53,447 nucleotides of DNA from an uncultured Anaerotruncus sp. (lineage in GTDB: Bacteria; Bacillota; Clostridia; Oscillospirales; Acutalibacteraceae), in contig UQDL01000010.1 in NCBI GenBank assembly GCA_900539775.1, positions 1-53,447 on the forward strand, read 5' to 3'. A program made the translations under genes and the position numbers. Under the pieces are notes generated by a model. The model searched no databases. It was not told where the DNA came from and saw only the letters and a list, made by a program, of their open reading frames with translations. Every line of letters starts with the position of its first letter. Positions within the stretch are counted from its first letter, which is position 1. This document shows positions 43,761 to 52,582 of this stretch, one piece after another.

Positions 43761-45035
43761 TTATTTCAAGCCCTCTATTTCAGGGTGCCTTGCTGCAACA
43801 ACACCGAAAGCATCCTCTGCAATATCAATTGCAAGCTTAACATCTTCGTCTGTGATTGATGCATTGATAAAGTGGTTATGGTGAGACGCAAGGAAAAGGC
43901 CTCTTGAAACGCACTCTGCAATCCATTCCTGATGAAGCATAAGGCTGTCGTCGTTTGCTATTCTGAGATAGAAAAGTGCAGGCTCGCCTGAAACAACAAG
44001 ATTGAAACCATGCTCCTGAGCAGCGGCAGAAAAGCCTTCTGTTATCTGCGTGCCGATTTTGCGGAACATTGTGGGAGTATCAAGCTTTTTCATTTTGGGT
44101 ATGCAGGCAAGGCAAGCCGCAAACGGCTCTGCACTCATCCAATAAGAGCCTGTGTAAGTAACGGACGAAGCCGTTGTTTTCATATGCTCGCCGCCGCAAA
44201 CAGCAGACATATTATAGCCGTTTGCAAGAGCTTTACAAAAGCAAATAAGATCTGCTTTAATTCCGTAATAATGATCCGAACCTGCAAGATCAAGTCTGAA
44301 GCCTGTGCGCACATCATCAAAGATAAGCACCATTCCGTGCTCATCACAGAATTTACGAACCGCCTGCCAATAATCCTTGGTGGCACATTCATTATCCTTG
44401 AAGTTGCCGTGATCGTAAGGCTGAGCAATAAGGCCCGCAACATCGCCGCCGCAAGCATCATAAGCCTCTTGAAGTGCATCAATATCAAACCAAGGCACAA
44501 CAACATTGTTTGCAACCTCTTCCGGAAGAATGCCGGGATAGTCTATCTTTTGCGCCCATTGAAAATCGCCGTGATAATATCCTTTAAGGAAAAACATTTT
44601 CTTTTTACCGGTGTGTGCACGGGCGCACATAACGGAAAACGTGGTGGCATCCGAGCCGTTTTTCATAAAGAAAGCCCAATCTGCGGAAGCAACGGTATCT
44701 TTAAGCAATTCGGCACATTCAACCATTTTGTATGAAGGAGATGTGGTGCAGTTGCCTTTACGAAGCTGCTCAATGGCAGCGGCATCAACATCATCATCGC
44801 AGTAGCCGAGAACATTGGGGCCGTAAGCGCACATAAGATCAAGATACTTATTGCCGTCTACATCCCAGAAATAAGTGCCCTTAGCATGATCGCTCATCAA
44901 AGGCCATTTATTTATAGGAAGAAAAAGACCTTCACTCGGGCCGAGGTGGCCGTAAACGCCCGACGGAATAGCTGCAAGCGCTCTGCTGAACCATTCCTTG
45001 CTTTTTTCATGTGTATATTCTGGAAATTTGCTCAT
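43761..45035 (-). CDS. Class III PLP-dependent aminotransferase (GSAM-like)
   Basis: A 424-residue fold-type I enzyme, closest in pattern to glutamate-1-semialdehyde 2,1-aminomutase and related class III transaminases. Marks: PSGVYGHLGPSEGLF, YFWDVDGNKYLDL, FMKNGSDATTFSVMCARAHTG, the cofactor strand MVLIFDDVRTGFR (DDV where DEV is usual) and the PLP-binding Lys in DLICFCKALANG. No haem genes are near, so a haem role is unlikely; the substrate may be an aldehyde or ketone from the adjacent transketolase. RBS GGAGG at 45043-45047. It starts 20 bases after the SCP2-like gene. Confidence 0.88.
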   Translation of the reverse strand: MSKFPEYTHEKSKEWFSRALAAIPSGVYGHLGPSEGLFLPINKWPLMSDHAKGTYFWDVDGNKYLDLMCAYGPNVLGYCDDDVDAAAIEQLRKGNCTTSPSYKMVECAELLKDTVASADWAFFMKNGSDATTFSVMCARAHTGKKKMFFLKGYYHGDFQWAQKIDYPGILPEEVANNVVVPWFDIDALQEAYDACGGDVAGLIAQPYDHGNFKDNECATKDYWQAVRKFCDEHGMVLIFDDVRTGFRLDLAGSDHYYGIKADLICFCKALANGYNMSAVCGGEHMKTTASSVTYTGSYWMSAEPFAACLACIPKMKKLDTPTMFRKIGTQITEGFSAAAQEHGFNLVVSGEPALFYLRIANDDSLMLHQEWIAECVSRGLFLASHHNHFINASITDEDVKLAIDIAEDAFGVVAARHPEIEGLK

Positions 45036-45055
45036 TATTATTCCTCCTAACGAAC

Positions 45056-45820
45056 TTAACCGAGATAAACCGCAACTCTGTCAAGAATACGATTAAGATT
45101 ATCTACCATAGAAATCATGCCTGCCATATAGATATTGCCCTCGCAAAGCTCGGCAATGGTTGAAACCGTGCCGTTAAAGAGGCCGTAAGCAAGATCAATA
45201 TCCGCAAATTCCATAACAGCTCTTGGATTATTTGCTTTTTCTTTAATGGTGGTGAAATGATGATTTTTAACCTTTACCGTTGCATAGCACGTGTCTTTAA
45301 TACCCATAGAGATAACACCGTCAACAGTTGAAGCAGCGGTAAACTTAGAAATAGAATCCGAATTGGCAAGTGCGGAAATTGCGCCTGCGATAGTGTAAAA
45401 TGTTAAAATTGTGGACTCCTCAAAAAACGCTCTGTTTTGCAAATCCTCTTTAGTTGGCATAAGAAGCTTTGTGAGCCTGTTAGTTAACTTGGTGAACGGG
45501 CCCATAAGGAATGAAAGCACCTGAACAACGCCCTTTGTTGGAATACCGGGCTTACTGTTATCGATAAGATCGTTGAATTTTTCAGGTGATTTGAAGTTCA
45601 TTTTGCATGTGCAGCCCTCCGAACCTTCCGTAAATTTGCAGCCGCTTTTCGAAAAATGGAATGTGCCGCACGGTCCGCCGGCAACCTCAAAGCATAATGA
45701 AACCGGAGATTTAAGCTCTGCAAGGATTTGCTTTGCCTCATCATCAACGGCACAAAGATTTTCAAGAGTTGCAAGAACGCCGTACATATTAACATACGCC
45801 ATAGCTTTTGCTTCTTTCAA
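45056..45820 (-). CDS. Tandem SCP2-like protein B, function unknown
   Basis: 254 residues, first gene of the operon. The N-terminal repeat (about 30-110) reads LCFEVAGGPCGTFHFSKSG, MNFKSPEKFNDLID and PTKGVVQVLSF; the second (about 165-252) reads VDGVISMGIKD, AVMEFADIDLAYGLFNGTVS and IYMAGMISMVDNLNRIL, ending in the strand VAVYL. Both fit an SCP2-type lipid-binding fold. Several Cys (CTC, GPCG, SGC) lie in the first repeat. The start is TTG at 45820 with AAGGAGG seven bases upstream; the internal ATG at 45802 is too far. The homology call is by pattern only. Confidence 0.55.
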   Translation of the reverse strand: MKEAKAMAYVNMYGVLATLENLCAVDDEAKQILAELKSPVSLCFEVAGGPCGTFHFSKSGCKFTEGSEGCTCKMNFKSPEKFNDLIDNSKPGIPTKGVVQVLSFLMGPFTKLTNRLTKLLMPTKEDLQNRAFFEESTILTFYTIAGAISALANSDSISKFTAASTVDGVISMGIKDTCYATVKVKNHHFTTIKEKANNPRAVMEFADIDLAYGLFNGTVSTIAELCEGNIYMAGMISMVDNLNRILDRVAVYLG

Positions 45821-45860
45821 GATAATTCCTCCTTTTCTGTTTATCCATAAACTCCTGTTA

Positions 45861-45890
45861 ATTATATCACATTCTTTATACTACGGTCAA
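45861..45890 (-). promoter_or_regulatory. Promoter of the SCP2-transketolase-aminotransferase operon
   Basis: TTGACC (45885-45890), 18-base spacer, perfect TATAAT (45861-45866) on the minus strand, just after the trpS terminator. Confidence 0.7.
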
Positions 45891-45989
45891 TTACAAAGAG
45901 TAACAAAATTTACCTATTGTTTTAGTCAAATTAAATAAAAGGTAAAAAAATATGCATTTTTTGATTTTTGACGCATAGAAACCGCAAAG

Positions 45990-46020
45990 AAAAAGGAGCA
46001 TGGCACAAAAGCCTGCTCCT
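45990..46020 (-). terminator. Terminator of the glyA-trpS operon
   Basis: AGGAGCA/TGCTCCT stem extended by GGC/GCC around one bulged base (45994-46004 with 46011-46020), then TTTTTC on the minus strand, about 50 bases after the trpS stop. Confidence 0.85.
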
Positions 46021-46072
46021 CTTTGAGTAAGATATAACCAACAAATAGAATTCTACCACATTTTGCGGTGAA

Positions 46073-47086
46073 TTACAATATAAATCCAACTTTTTTCATA
46101 GCTTTTTGCAAAGTTCTTGATGCAAGGCGACCTGCACGCTCTGCGCCTGCCTTTTCGCATTCCTTCAAATAGGCGGTATCTTTCATATACTGCTCAAATT
46201 TTACACGAACGGGTTCAAGCTCTGCAACAACAGCTTCGCCGACAGCTTTTTTGAAAGCTCCGTAACCCTTACCGGCAAATTCGGATTCGATTTTATCAAA
46301 ATCAAGCCCTGTTACTGCCGAATAAATCGTCATAAGATTATTGATGCCATCTTTTCCCTCTGCATAGCGAACACACATTTCACTGTCTGTTACGGCAGAT
46401 TTAAACTTTTTCATAATTGTTTCCGGAGCATCGGTCAGGAACACGGTACTTTTTGGATTGGAATCAGATTTGCTCATTTTTTTTGTGGGATCCTGAAGAC
46501 TCATAACCCTTGCGCCGTTTTTCGGAATATACGCATCCGGAAGGGTAAACACATTGCCGTAAACGCCGTTGAAACGGGTTGCGATATCTCTTGTTATCTC
46601 CAAGTGCTGCTTTTGGTCTGCACCAACAGGCACAACATCCGTTTGATAAAGTAAAATATCGGCAGCCATAAGGCAAGGATATGTAAACAAGCCGGCGTTG
46701 ATATTATCACTGTGTTGCGCAGATTTATCCTTAAACTGAGTCATTCTTGAAAGCTCTCCGAACTGAGTGTAGCAATTAAGGATCCATCCAAGCTGACTGT
46801 GAGCAGGCACTTGAGACTGAATAAACAATATGCTTTTTTCCGGATCAAGCCCCAGAGCAAGCAAAATGGCAAACATTTCCGTTGTTTGTTTTCTGAGCTT
46901 TTGAGGATCTTGCCTTACCGTGATTGAATGAAGATCCGCAACGCCGTAAATCGTATCAAACTTATCCTGAAATTCAGGCCAGCCTTTTAAGGCGCCAAGA
47001 TAATTTCCGAGAGTCGGAACAGATGTGGGCTGAATAAGCGAAAGGCATCTTTTGCGCCTTTCCTGCACTTCTTTAATTTCTTCCAT
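46073..47086 (-). CDS. trpS: Tryptophanyl-tRNA synthetase
   Basis: A 337-residue class I synthetase. The HIGH-like motif is PTLGNYLGAL, KMSKS is in PTKKMSKSDSNPKS, and DLHSITVRQ, PCLMAADILLYQTDVVPVGADQ are standard TrpS segments. AGGAAG about nine bases before the ATG. It is the last gene in the glyA operon. No tryptophan attenuator or T-box was seen in the 36-base gap. Confidence 0.97.
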   Translation of the reverse strand: MEEIKEVQERRKRCLSLIQPTSVPTLGNYLGALKGWPEFQDKFDTIYGVADLHSITVRQDPQKLRKQTTEMFAILLALGLDPEKSILFIQSQVPAHSQLGWILNCYTQFGELSRMTQFKDKSAQHSDNINAGLFTYPCLMAADILLYQTDVVPVGADQKQHLEITRDIATRFNGVYGNVFTLPDAYIPKNGARVMSLQDPTKKMSKSDSNPKSTVFLTDAPETIMKKFKSAVTDSEMCVRYAEGKDGINNLMTIYSAVTGLDFDKIESEFAGKGYGAFKKAVGEAVVAELEPVRVKFEQYMKDTAYLKECEKAGAERAGRLASRTLQKAMKKVGFIL

Positions 47087-47122
47087 AATTCAAACTTCCT
47101 TTATATTAAACTGAGGCACTAA

Positions 47123-48319
47123 TCACTGAAATTCCTTTGCAACAGTGCCCATAATTTGAACGCCTTTTATAATTTCAACATCACTTGGAGTTGAAAAATT
47201 CAAGCGAATATAAGAGCACGGCGCAGAATCATCAATCATAAATGCGCTGCCGGGCACAACTGCCACCTTATAATCCAACAACCTGTTTACAAATTTAAGC
47301 ATATCAACATTATCGGGCAGCTTTGCCCACACGAACAATCCGCCCTGCGGCCGCACATATTCAATAAAGCCGCCGCAATATTCATCAAGACAATCACACA
47401 TAAGCGAAAGCTTGCGACGATAAATCTTTCTGATTTTTTCTATATGCTTATCCACATCATATTCCGCAAACCAGCGATTAACAATCATTTGATTGAGAAC
47501 ACCCGTGTGAACATCGGAAACCTGCTTGCCTATTGTGAATGCGGCCGCTGCTTCCTTTGGCACAACGGCATATGCCACCCTGAGCCCCGGAGCAAGTATT
47601 TTTGAAAACGATCCCGCATAGATAACTATTCCGTCGGTATCCATACTTTTGATGCTGGGAACAGGAACACCCTCAACACGCAAATTGCCGTATGGATCAT
47701 CCTCCAAAATAAGCAAATCATTTTGCTTGGCAAGCTCATAAAGTCTTTTTCGCTTTTCAAGGCTCATTGTTGTGCCGCCCGGATTTTGAAAATTCGGAAT
47801 GGTGTATATAAACTTTGCATCCGGATTTTCTGCGATAACCTTTTCAAGGGCATCGATATTCATTCCGTCTGCATCTATGGGCACACCGGCAAGCTTACAA
47901 CCGTGGGAACGAAAACAATTGAGCGAACCTATAAACGACGGTTCCTCGCAAATTACGGTATCGCCCGGAGAAGTCATGATTCTTGTGGTTATATCCATAA
48001 CCTGCGTGCCGCCGGCGGTGATGATAACGCAATCATTATCACTGCCGATATTATCACGCATTTTAAGCCAATCGGCAACGGTTTTTCGAAGCGGCTCATA
48101 ACCCTCCGAAACACCGTAAACAAGTGCCGAAACAGGATTTTCATTAAGAATTTCCGAAGATATCTTTTTAACTTCTTCGCACGGAAAAGCGGCAGAATCC
48201 GGTGAGCCGCCGGCAAATGCTATCATTCCGGGTTGCGAGGTTACTTTTAAAATTTCTCTGACAGCCGACGGCTTCAGAGCCGCAAATTTTTCAGAAAGGG
48301 CATAAGCCATTTCAATCAC
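47123..48319 (-). CDS. PLP-dependent aminotransferase (2-aminoadipate/MocR-like class I)
   Basis: A 398-residue fold-type I aminotransferase without the N-terminal wHTH of MocR regulators. IAFAGGSPDSAAFP, YGVSEGYEPLRKTVADWL, ITAGGTQVMDIT, TIPNFQNPGGTTMS, DDPYGNL and the PLP-Lys in YAGSFSKILAPGLRVAY match the 2-aminoadipate/branched-chain transaminase group. Substrate unknown. The start could be GTG at 48319, with AAGGA six bases upstream, or ATG at 48310. It follows the upstream gene by 3 bases. Confidence 0.88.
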   Translation of the reverse strand: MIEMAYALSEKFAALKPSAVREILKVTSQPGMIAFAGGSPDSAAFPCEEVKKISSEILNENPVSALVYGVSEGYEPLRKTVADWLKMRDNIGSDNDCVIITAGGTQVMDITTRIMTSPGDTVICEEPSFIGSLNCFRSHGCKLAGVPIDADGMNIDALEKVIAENPDAKFIYTIPNFQNPGGTTMSLEKRKRLYELAKQNDLLILEDDPYGNLRVEGVPVPSIKSMDTDGIVIYAGSFSKILAPGLRVAYAVVPKEAAAAFTIGKQVSDVHTGVLNQMIVNRWFAEYDVDKHIEKIRKIYRRKLSLMCDCLDEYCGGFIEYVRPQGGLFVWAKLPDNVDMLKFVNRLLDYKVAVVPGSAFMIDDSAPCSYIRLNFSTPSDVEIIKGVQIMGTVAKEFQ

Positions 48320-48322
48320 TTC

Positions 48323-49441
48323 TTATCCTTTTAATATAGTTTTAACGAATCGTGCGGTTGAATTACCGTCGCAAAGCGAAACAAAGCGTTGCTTAAATTC
48401 CTGCTCAGCCTTACCCGGCTTTGCCGAAAGCACCGCAGCCGGAAGCTCAGCAAAAGACTGCACAACACTTCCGCACGAATAATCGTAATAATCAAAATAA
48501 AATCCCCTGCCATCGTTATACTGCTTTAAATCGGGGGCATAAAGCACACAGGCATTTCCTATAACCGCATTTTCAAAAATAACGGAGGAATAATCCGTTA
48601 CAAGCACATCGGTTATAAAAAGAATATCATTTATTTCTCTTTCACAAGACAAATCAAACACTTTATCCGCTACGCTCTGCGGAATATTGATTTTTTCTTT
48701 AACAAAAGGATGCATTTTTATAATAACCGCCCAATCATCACCGAGCGCCGAAGCAAATTTTTGAGCATCAAAAAAGCTTTTGGGATAATTTGCATCATGC
48801 ACATTTGCACCTCTGAAGGTGGGTGCAAAGAGGCAAATCTTTTTTCCCTTTAAAAGAGGATATTCGGCAAAAAGCCTTTCTTTAGCCGCCGAAACATAAT
48901 CGCAGTCAAAAAAAACATCCGTGCGAGGCGTTCCCACAGGCTTTATCTTGCTTTCGTCAATACCGAAAGCCTCTGCATATATAGGAGCAATTTCGGGAGA
49001 GGATACAATTGCTTCGGTATAATTTTTATGAGTTAGTGAATTTTTTTCCGAACTCGCTCTGCCGTAACCGAATCTTTTAAAAGCGCCCATTGCATGCCAA
49101 ACCTGAACAAGATGCTGATTTTTGCGAAGCTTGAGCACATAAACAAGAGGTTCATAATCATCAACAAGAATAAATCTGCTTTGTGCCATAACGGCGGCCA
49201 GTTTTTCCGAGGAAGGCACTTCATTGCCGGCAGCAACGGTTATATCAAAATTCAAGTTGTTTTTCTCTATATAATTTTTAATTGCCAGCAAATTGCCGCC
49301 GAGCCTTCCCTTGGTGGTGGAATACATCAGGATTTTATTATCCTGCATCGGCAACTCTTTTGCCTTTTCAAAAAGCGAAATAAACTTAGCATATTTAGCC
49401 TTTTGCAACAAAGGATATAATGCGGATTTAATTTTGTTCAT
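48323..49441 (-). CDS. CDP-glycerol glycerophosphotransferase family protein, short form
   Basis: A 372-residue teichoic-acid-type transferase (TagB/TagF family), which adds glycerol phosphate from CDP-glycerol to wall polymers or capsules at the inner membrane face. QVWHAMGAFKRFG, PVGTPRTDVFF, LFAPTFRG, IKMHPF and VLVTDYSSVIFE are family motifs. The ATG at 49441 has GAGG nine bases upstream and overlaps the upstream gene by 14 bases; the longer frame to 49522 lies within that gene. It is about co-linear with its neighbour, so the two probably arose by duplication. Confidence 0.9.
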   Translation of the reverse strand: MNKIKSALYPLLQKAKYAKFISLFEKAKELPMQDNKILMYSTTKGRLGGNLLAIKNYIEKNNLNFDITVAAGNEVPSSEKLAAVMAQSRFILVDDYEPLVYVLKLRKNQHLVQVWHAMGAFKRFGYGRASSEKNSLTHKNYTEAIVSSPEIAPIYAEAFGIDESKIKPVGTPRTDVFFDCDYVSAAKERLFAEYPLLKGKKICLFAPTFRGANVHDANYPKSFFDAQKFASALGDDWAVIIKMHPFVKEKINIPQSVADKVFDLSCEREINDILFITDVLVTDYSSVIFENAVIGNACVLYAPDLKQYNDGRGFYFDYYDYSCGSVVQSFAELPAAVLSAKPGKAEQEFKQRFVSLCDGNSTARFVKTILKG

Positions 49442-50792
49442 CACTTTCTGCCTCTGTTTCTTCTGCAGCCATGCCTTGCGAAACTGAATTCTCGGCAATT
49501 TCTGCACTGTTAAAACTTTCAAGCTCTTGCTTGCTTAATTCTGTTGTTTCTTGTGTGAATTCATCTGAAAAAGCGGCTGTGCTTTCATCAACGGAAGACG
49601 AATTCAAGCTGCCGTAATTGAATCTGCCGTCATAGCAGCCTCTTGCAAGCTCATCAATAATGATTCCGTAAATTGCAGTGATTGATTTAAAGCGCTTATT
49701 TACATAAGACTGTTTAAACGCCTGCTCTTTTTCACTGCCGCAACGCATGTTGCCTGATATAAAATCACAAATACCCTTTGCATTTTTAGAATACAAAGCA
49801 GGCAAATCACGCCAAAAATCAATATAAAAGCCACGCTCGTCTATATATTTATCACTGTCGAAGCAATAAATATATATAGGCAAATTACGAAGCAAGGCTT
49901 CATAGAGCACAGAACTGTAATCCGTTACAACATAATCCGCAACAGCCATAAAATCCATGCCCGTAAAATATTCTCCCGTTAACTGATTCATACGGGAATC
50001 TATATATATTTCTTCCTTATTTGTGTCCACAACATGGTGCTTCACAATAAGATTATATTCAGTGTAATTAACCCTGTTAATAAGCTCATTTGTGGCTTCA
50101 CGCAGGGCTTTTGTGTCTTCTTCATTATCTCTGAAAGTTGGCACATAAAGAATGTTTTTTTTGCCGTTATCCAATTGAGGATATCGAGCAATAATGTTGC
50201 CTTTAAGCCTGATTTTTTCATTTTCATCAGTTAAATAATCCATTCTGGGTATGCCGATGGGGATAAATTTTTCCTCCGGCTGACCGAATGCCTCGGCAAA
50301 AAAAGGCACGCATTTATCACCGCTTGCAGCAATCAAATCATAATTATTATGCATTTTAAACGCTGCAGCCGTTTTGGAGGACTTGCCGCCCTCTTTATCA
50401 AGGATTGATTTACCGAAACGCTTAAAAGCACCGAGCGCATGCCATATTTGAATTATTTTTAAATCACTTTTGTGATTAAGCATTGAAGCAAGAATGCAAT
50501 AGCCATCCAGCACGGCAACACGAGAGGTTGCCAAAGCTTTCATTTGGCGAAACATTTCGCCGGCATATTTGATCTTTCCGCAGGCGGAGGCGGGTATCAT
50601 TTTACACAGCACCTCCACCTTATATTGCGGATAATTTGTTTTTATTTCATCTATGAGATAGCGAAAATCAAGAGACGGAGTTTCGCTTTGACGAGATATG
50701 AAAACTATTTTATTCTCCGTTTTTTTGCGCTTATAAAAAAGATAAAAAAAGTTCATTAAAGCGCCGAAAATCCTTGCAAAAAAGGAAACCAT
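49428..50792 (-). CDS. CDP-glycerol glycerophosphotransferase family protein, with acidic tail
   Basis: A 454-residue TagB/TagF-type transferase. The N-terminus has a hydrophobic, membrane-hugging helix (SFFARIFGALMNFFYLFY). IIQIWHALGAFKRFGKS, PIGIPRMDYL, LYVPTFRDNEED, IVKHHVVD and VVTDYSSVLYEAL are core motifs shared with the next gene. The last ~70 residues, after the catalytic domain, are low-complexity and acidic (Ser, Glu, Thr), which the other paralogue lacks. The RBS is weak. It follows glyA by 24 bases. Confidence 0.9.
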   Translation of the reverse strand: MVSFFARIFGALMNFFYLFYKRKKTENKIVFISRQSETPSLDFRYLIDEIKTNYPQYKVEVLCKMIPASACGKIKYAGEMFRQMKALATSRVAVLDGYCILASMLNHKSDLKIIQIWHALGAFKRFGKSILDKEGGKSSKTAAAFKMHNNYDLIAASGDKCVPFFAEAFGQPEEKFIPIGIPRMDYLTDENEKIRLKGNIIARYPQLDNGKKNILYVPTFRDNEEDTKALREATNELINRVNYTEYNLIVKHHVVDTNKEEIYIDSRMNQLTGEYFTGMDFMAVADYVVTDYSSVLYEALLRNLPIYIYCFDSDKYIDERGFYIDFWRDLPALYSKNAKGICDFISGNMRCGSEKEQAFKQSYVNKRFKSITAIYGIIIDELARGCYDGRFNYGSLNSSSVDESTAAFSDEFTQETTELSKQELESFNSAEIAENSVSQGMAAEETEAESDEQN

Positions 50793-50816
50793 GATTTCAC
50801 TTCTCTCTAAAATTAC

Positions 50817-52070
50817 TTATTCGTAAAGCGGATACTTTGCACAAATTTCCGCAACACCGTTTTTGATATATTCTTTTTTGTTTTCAAAATCGGTAACGGC
50901 AAGATAGATAAACTCTGAAATTTTTTCAAAATCATCCTCATTAAGTCCTCTTGTTGTTGCTGCCGGAGTTCCGATGCGCACGCCGGATGTAACAAACGGA
51001 GAAAGAGGTTCATTGGGAACTGTGTTTTTATTAAGCGTGATATTAACATCATCAAGTCTTGCTTCAAGCTCTTTACCGGTTACGCCCGTGCCGATAAGCG
51101 AAAGCAACACAAGATGGTTGTCCGTTCCGCCGGAAACAAGATTAAGTCCTCTTGAAGTAAGGCCTTTTGCAAGAGCCTGAGCATTGTCGATAATCCTTTG
51201 AGAATATTCTTTAAATTCCGGTTTCAAGGCTTCTCCGAAGCAAACAGCCTTGCCTGCGATAACATGCATGAGCGGGCCGCCCTGAGTTCCGGGGAATACA
51301 GCTGAGTTAAGCTTTTTGATAAGATACGGATTATTACAAAGAATAAGGCCGCCTCTCGGTCCCCTAAGAGTTTTATGAGTTGTTGTTGTAACAACATCGG
51401 CATATGGAACCGGGCTTTGATGCAATCCCGAAGCAACAAGGCCTGCAATATGAGCCATATCTACCATAAACATTGCGCCGTTTGCATGAGCAATATCAGC
51501 CATTGTTTTAAAATCAATAGCTCTCGGATAAGCAGATGCGCCTGCAACAACAAGCTTGGGCTTAATCTTATTAACCTGCTTTGCAAAAGCGTCTAAATCA
51601 ATATAACCCTCATCGTTTACACCGTAAGGAACAAAATTAAAATACTTACCGCTGATATTTGCAGGCGAGCCGTGAGTAAGATGTCCGCCGTTATCAAGGC
51701 TCATACCCATAACAGTGTCGCCGGGCTTAAGCAGAGCAAGATATACGGCAGTGTTTGCCTGCGCACCTGAGTGAGGCTGAACATTGGCATACTTTGCGCC
51801 GAAAAGCTCACAAGCTCTTTTTATTGCTATATTTTCAACTATATCAACATATTGGCAGCCACCGTAATAGCGTTTACCCGGAAGGCCTTCGGCATATTTA
51901 TTTGTGAGCACACTGCCCATTGCCGCCATAACCTGAGGTGAAACAAGGTTTTCGGATGCAATAAGCTCAATGTTTTCTCTTTGGCGCTTTAATTCAAGTG
52001 CCATTGCATCGGCAACCTCTTTATCGGTTTCTGCAACCTTTGCGATAGAATCGTAATAATCGGAATACAT
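50817..52070 (-). CDS. glyA: Serine hydroxymethyltransferase
   Basis: A 417-residue PLP enzyme that interconverts serine and glycine while loading methylenetetrahydrofolate. ELIASENLVSPQV, GKRYYGGCQYVD, QPHSGAQANTAVY and the PLP-Lys motif TTTTHKTLRGPRGG are present. AAGGAG eight bases before the ATG. It supplies one-carbon units that ThyA and TrmFO, also in this window, use. First gene of the operon, with promoter 52105-52133. Confidence 0.98.
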   Translation of the reverse strand: MYSDYYDSIAKVAETDKEVADAMALELKRQRENIELIASENLVSPQVMAAMGSVLTNKYAEGLPGKRYYGGCQYVDIVENIAIKRACELFGAKYANVQPHSGAQANTAVYLALLKPGDTVMGMSLDNGGHLTHGSPANISGKYFNFVPYGVNDEGYIDLDAFAKQVNKIKPKLVVAGASAYPRAIDFKTMADIAHANGAMFMVDMAHIAGLVASGLHQSPVPYADVVTTTTHKTLRGPRGGLILCNNPYLIKKLNSAVFPGTQGGPLMHVIAGKAVCFGEALKPEFKEYSQRIIDNAQALAKGLTSRGLNLVSGGTDNHLVLLSLIGTGVTGKELEARLDDVNITLNKNTVPNEPLSPFVTSGVRIGTPAATTRGLNEDDFEKISEFIYLAVTDFENKKEYIKNGVAEICAKYPLYE

Positions 52071-52104
52071 ATACAGTTCTCCTTTTTAATTTAAAATATA
52101 TAAT

Positions 52105-52133
52105 ATCATACCATAAGCGATTTAAATAAACAA
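52105..52133 (-). promoter_or_regulatory. Promoter of the glyA operon
   Basis: TTGTTT (52128-52133), 17-base spacer, TATGAT (52105-52110) on the minus strand, with further AT-rich sequence to the start. Confidence 0.55.
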
Positions 52134-52582
52134 TATTTAATTTTAAAATAACCTTGCACCTATATGAGTTAAATTAAGAAATCGGAACTGCATTGGCAAA
52201 AAAAGTTTATAATTTTTATAGCAATGAGAAAATATGTTTTAAAACCATTTAGTTATTTTGCAGACACCTAACAAAAAAAGTTACATTGAATCGACTATAA
52301 AAAACAAATAAATAAGAACAAATCGTCATGGCATCATTGTTTTCTTTTTGAATTTATGATATATTCATGTCAGCAGGTTTACAGCTTTTAAATAAATATT
52401 ATCTTTCTGCCGATTTAGTACGAAGCAGCGCAAAATTGCACTTTTAAAACCATACTAACAGTTAATACTTGACACTTGAATATTCAAGTGATAACCGAAT
52501 AAACAATTAAGCCAATAAAGTATCCGAGTCAAACGTTTAATCATTTACAAACCGTTTGAAAGTTGAAAGGTTGTAAATATTT
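52134..52582. other. AT-rich divergent intergenic region
   Basis: About 450 bases with no credible gene. It separates glyA (minus) from the 52583 gene (plus). It contains the TTGACA/palindrome element at 52469-52497; otherwise only AT-rich sequence was seen. Confidence 0.6.
52469..52497 (+). promoter_or_regulatory. Putative operator-promoter: perfect 18-base palindrome
   Basis: CACTTGAATATTCAAGTG at 52473-52490 is a perfect inverted repeat. It overlaps the end of a consensus TTGACA (52469-52474), and a 17-base spacer leads to a weak -10 (TAACCG, 52492-52497). The layout is that of a repressor site; the half-site resembles those of ArsR-type regulators, but the binder is unknown. Confidence 0.5.

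Noticed and set aside
44010..44735. 241-codon plus-strand ORF
   Set aside because: Antisense shadow of the class III aminotransferase, which has complete family motifs.
43761..45035. Naming the aminotransferase hemL
   Set aside because: It resembles GSA aminomutase, but no haem genes are nearby and the transketolase/SCP2 context points to another substrate.
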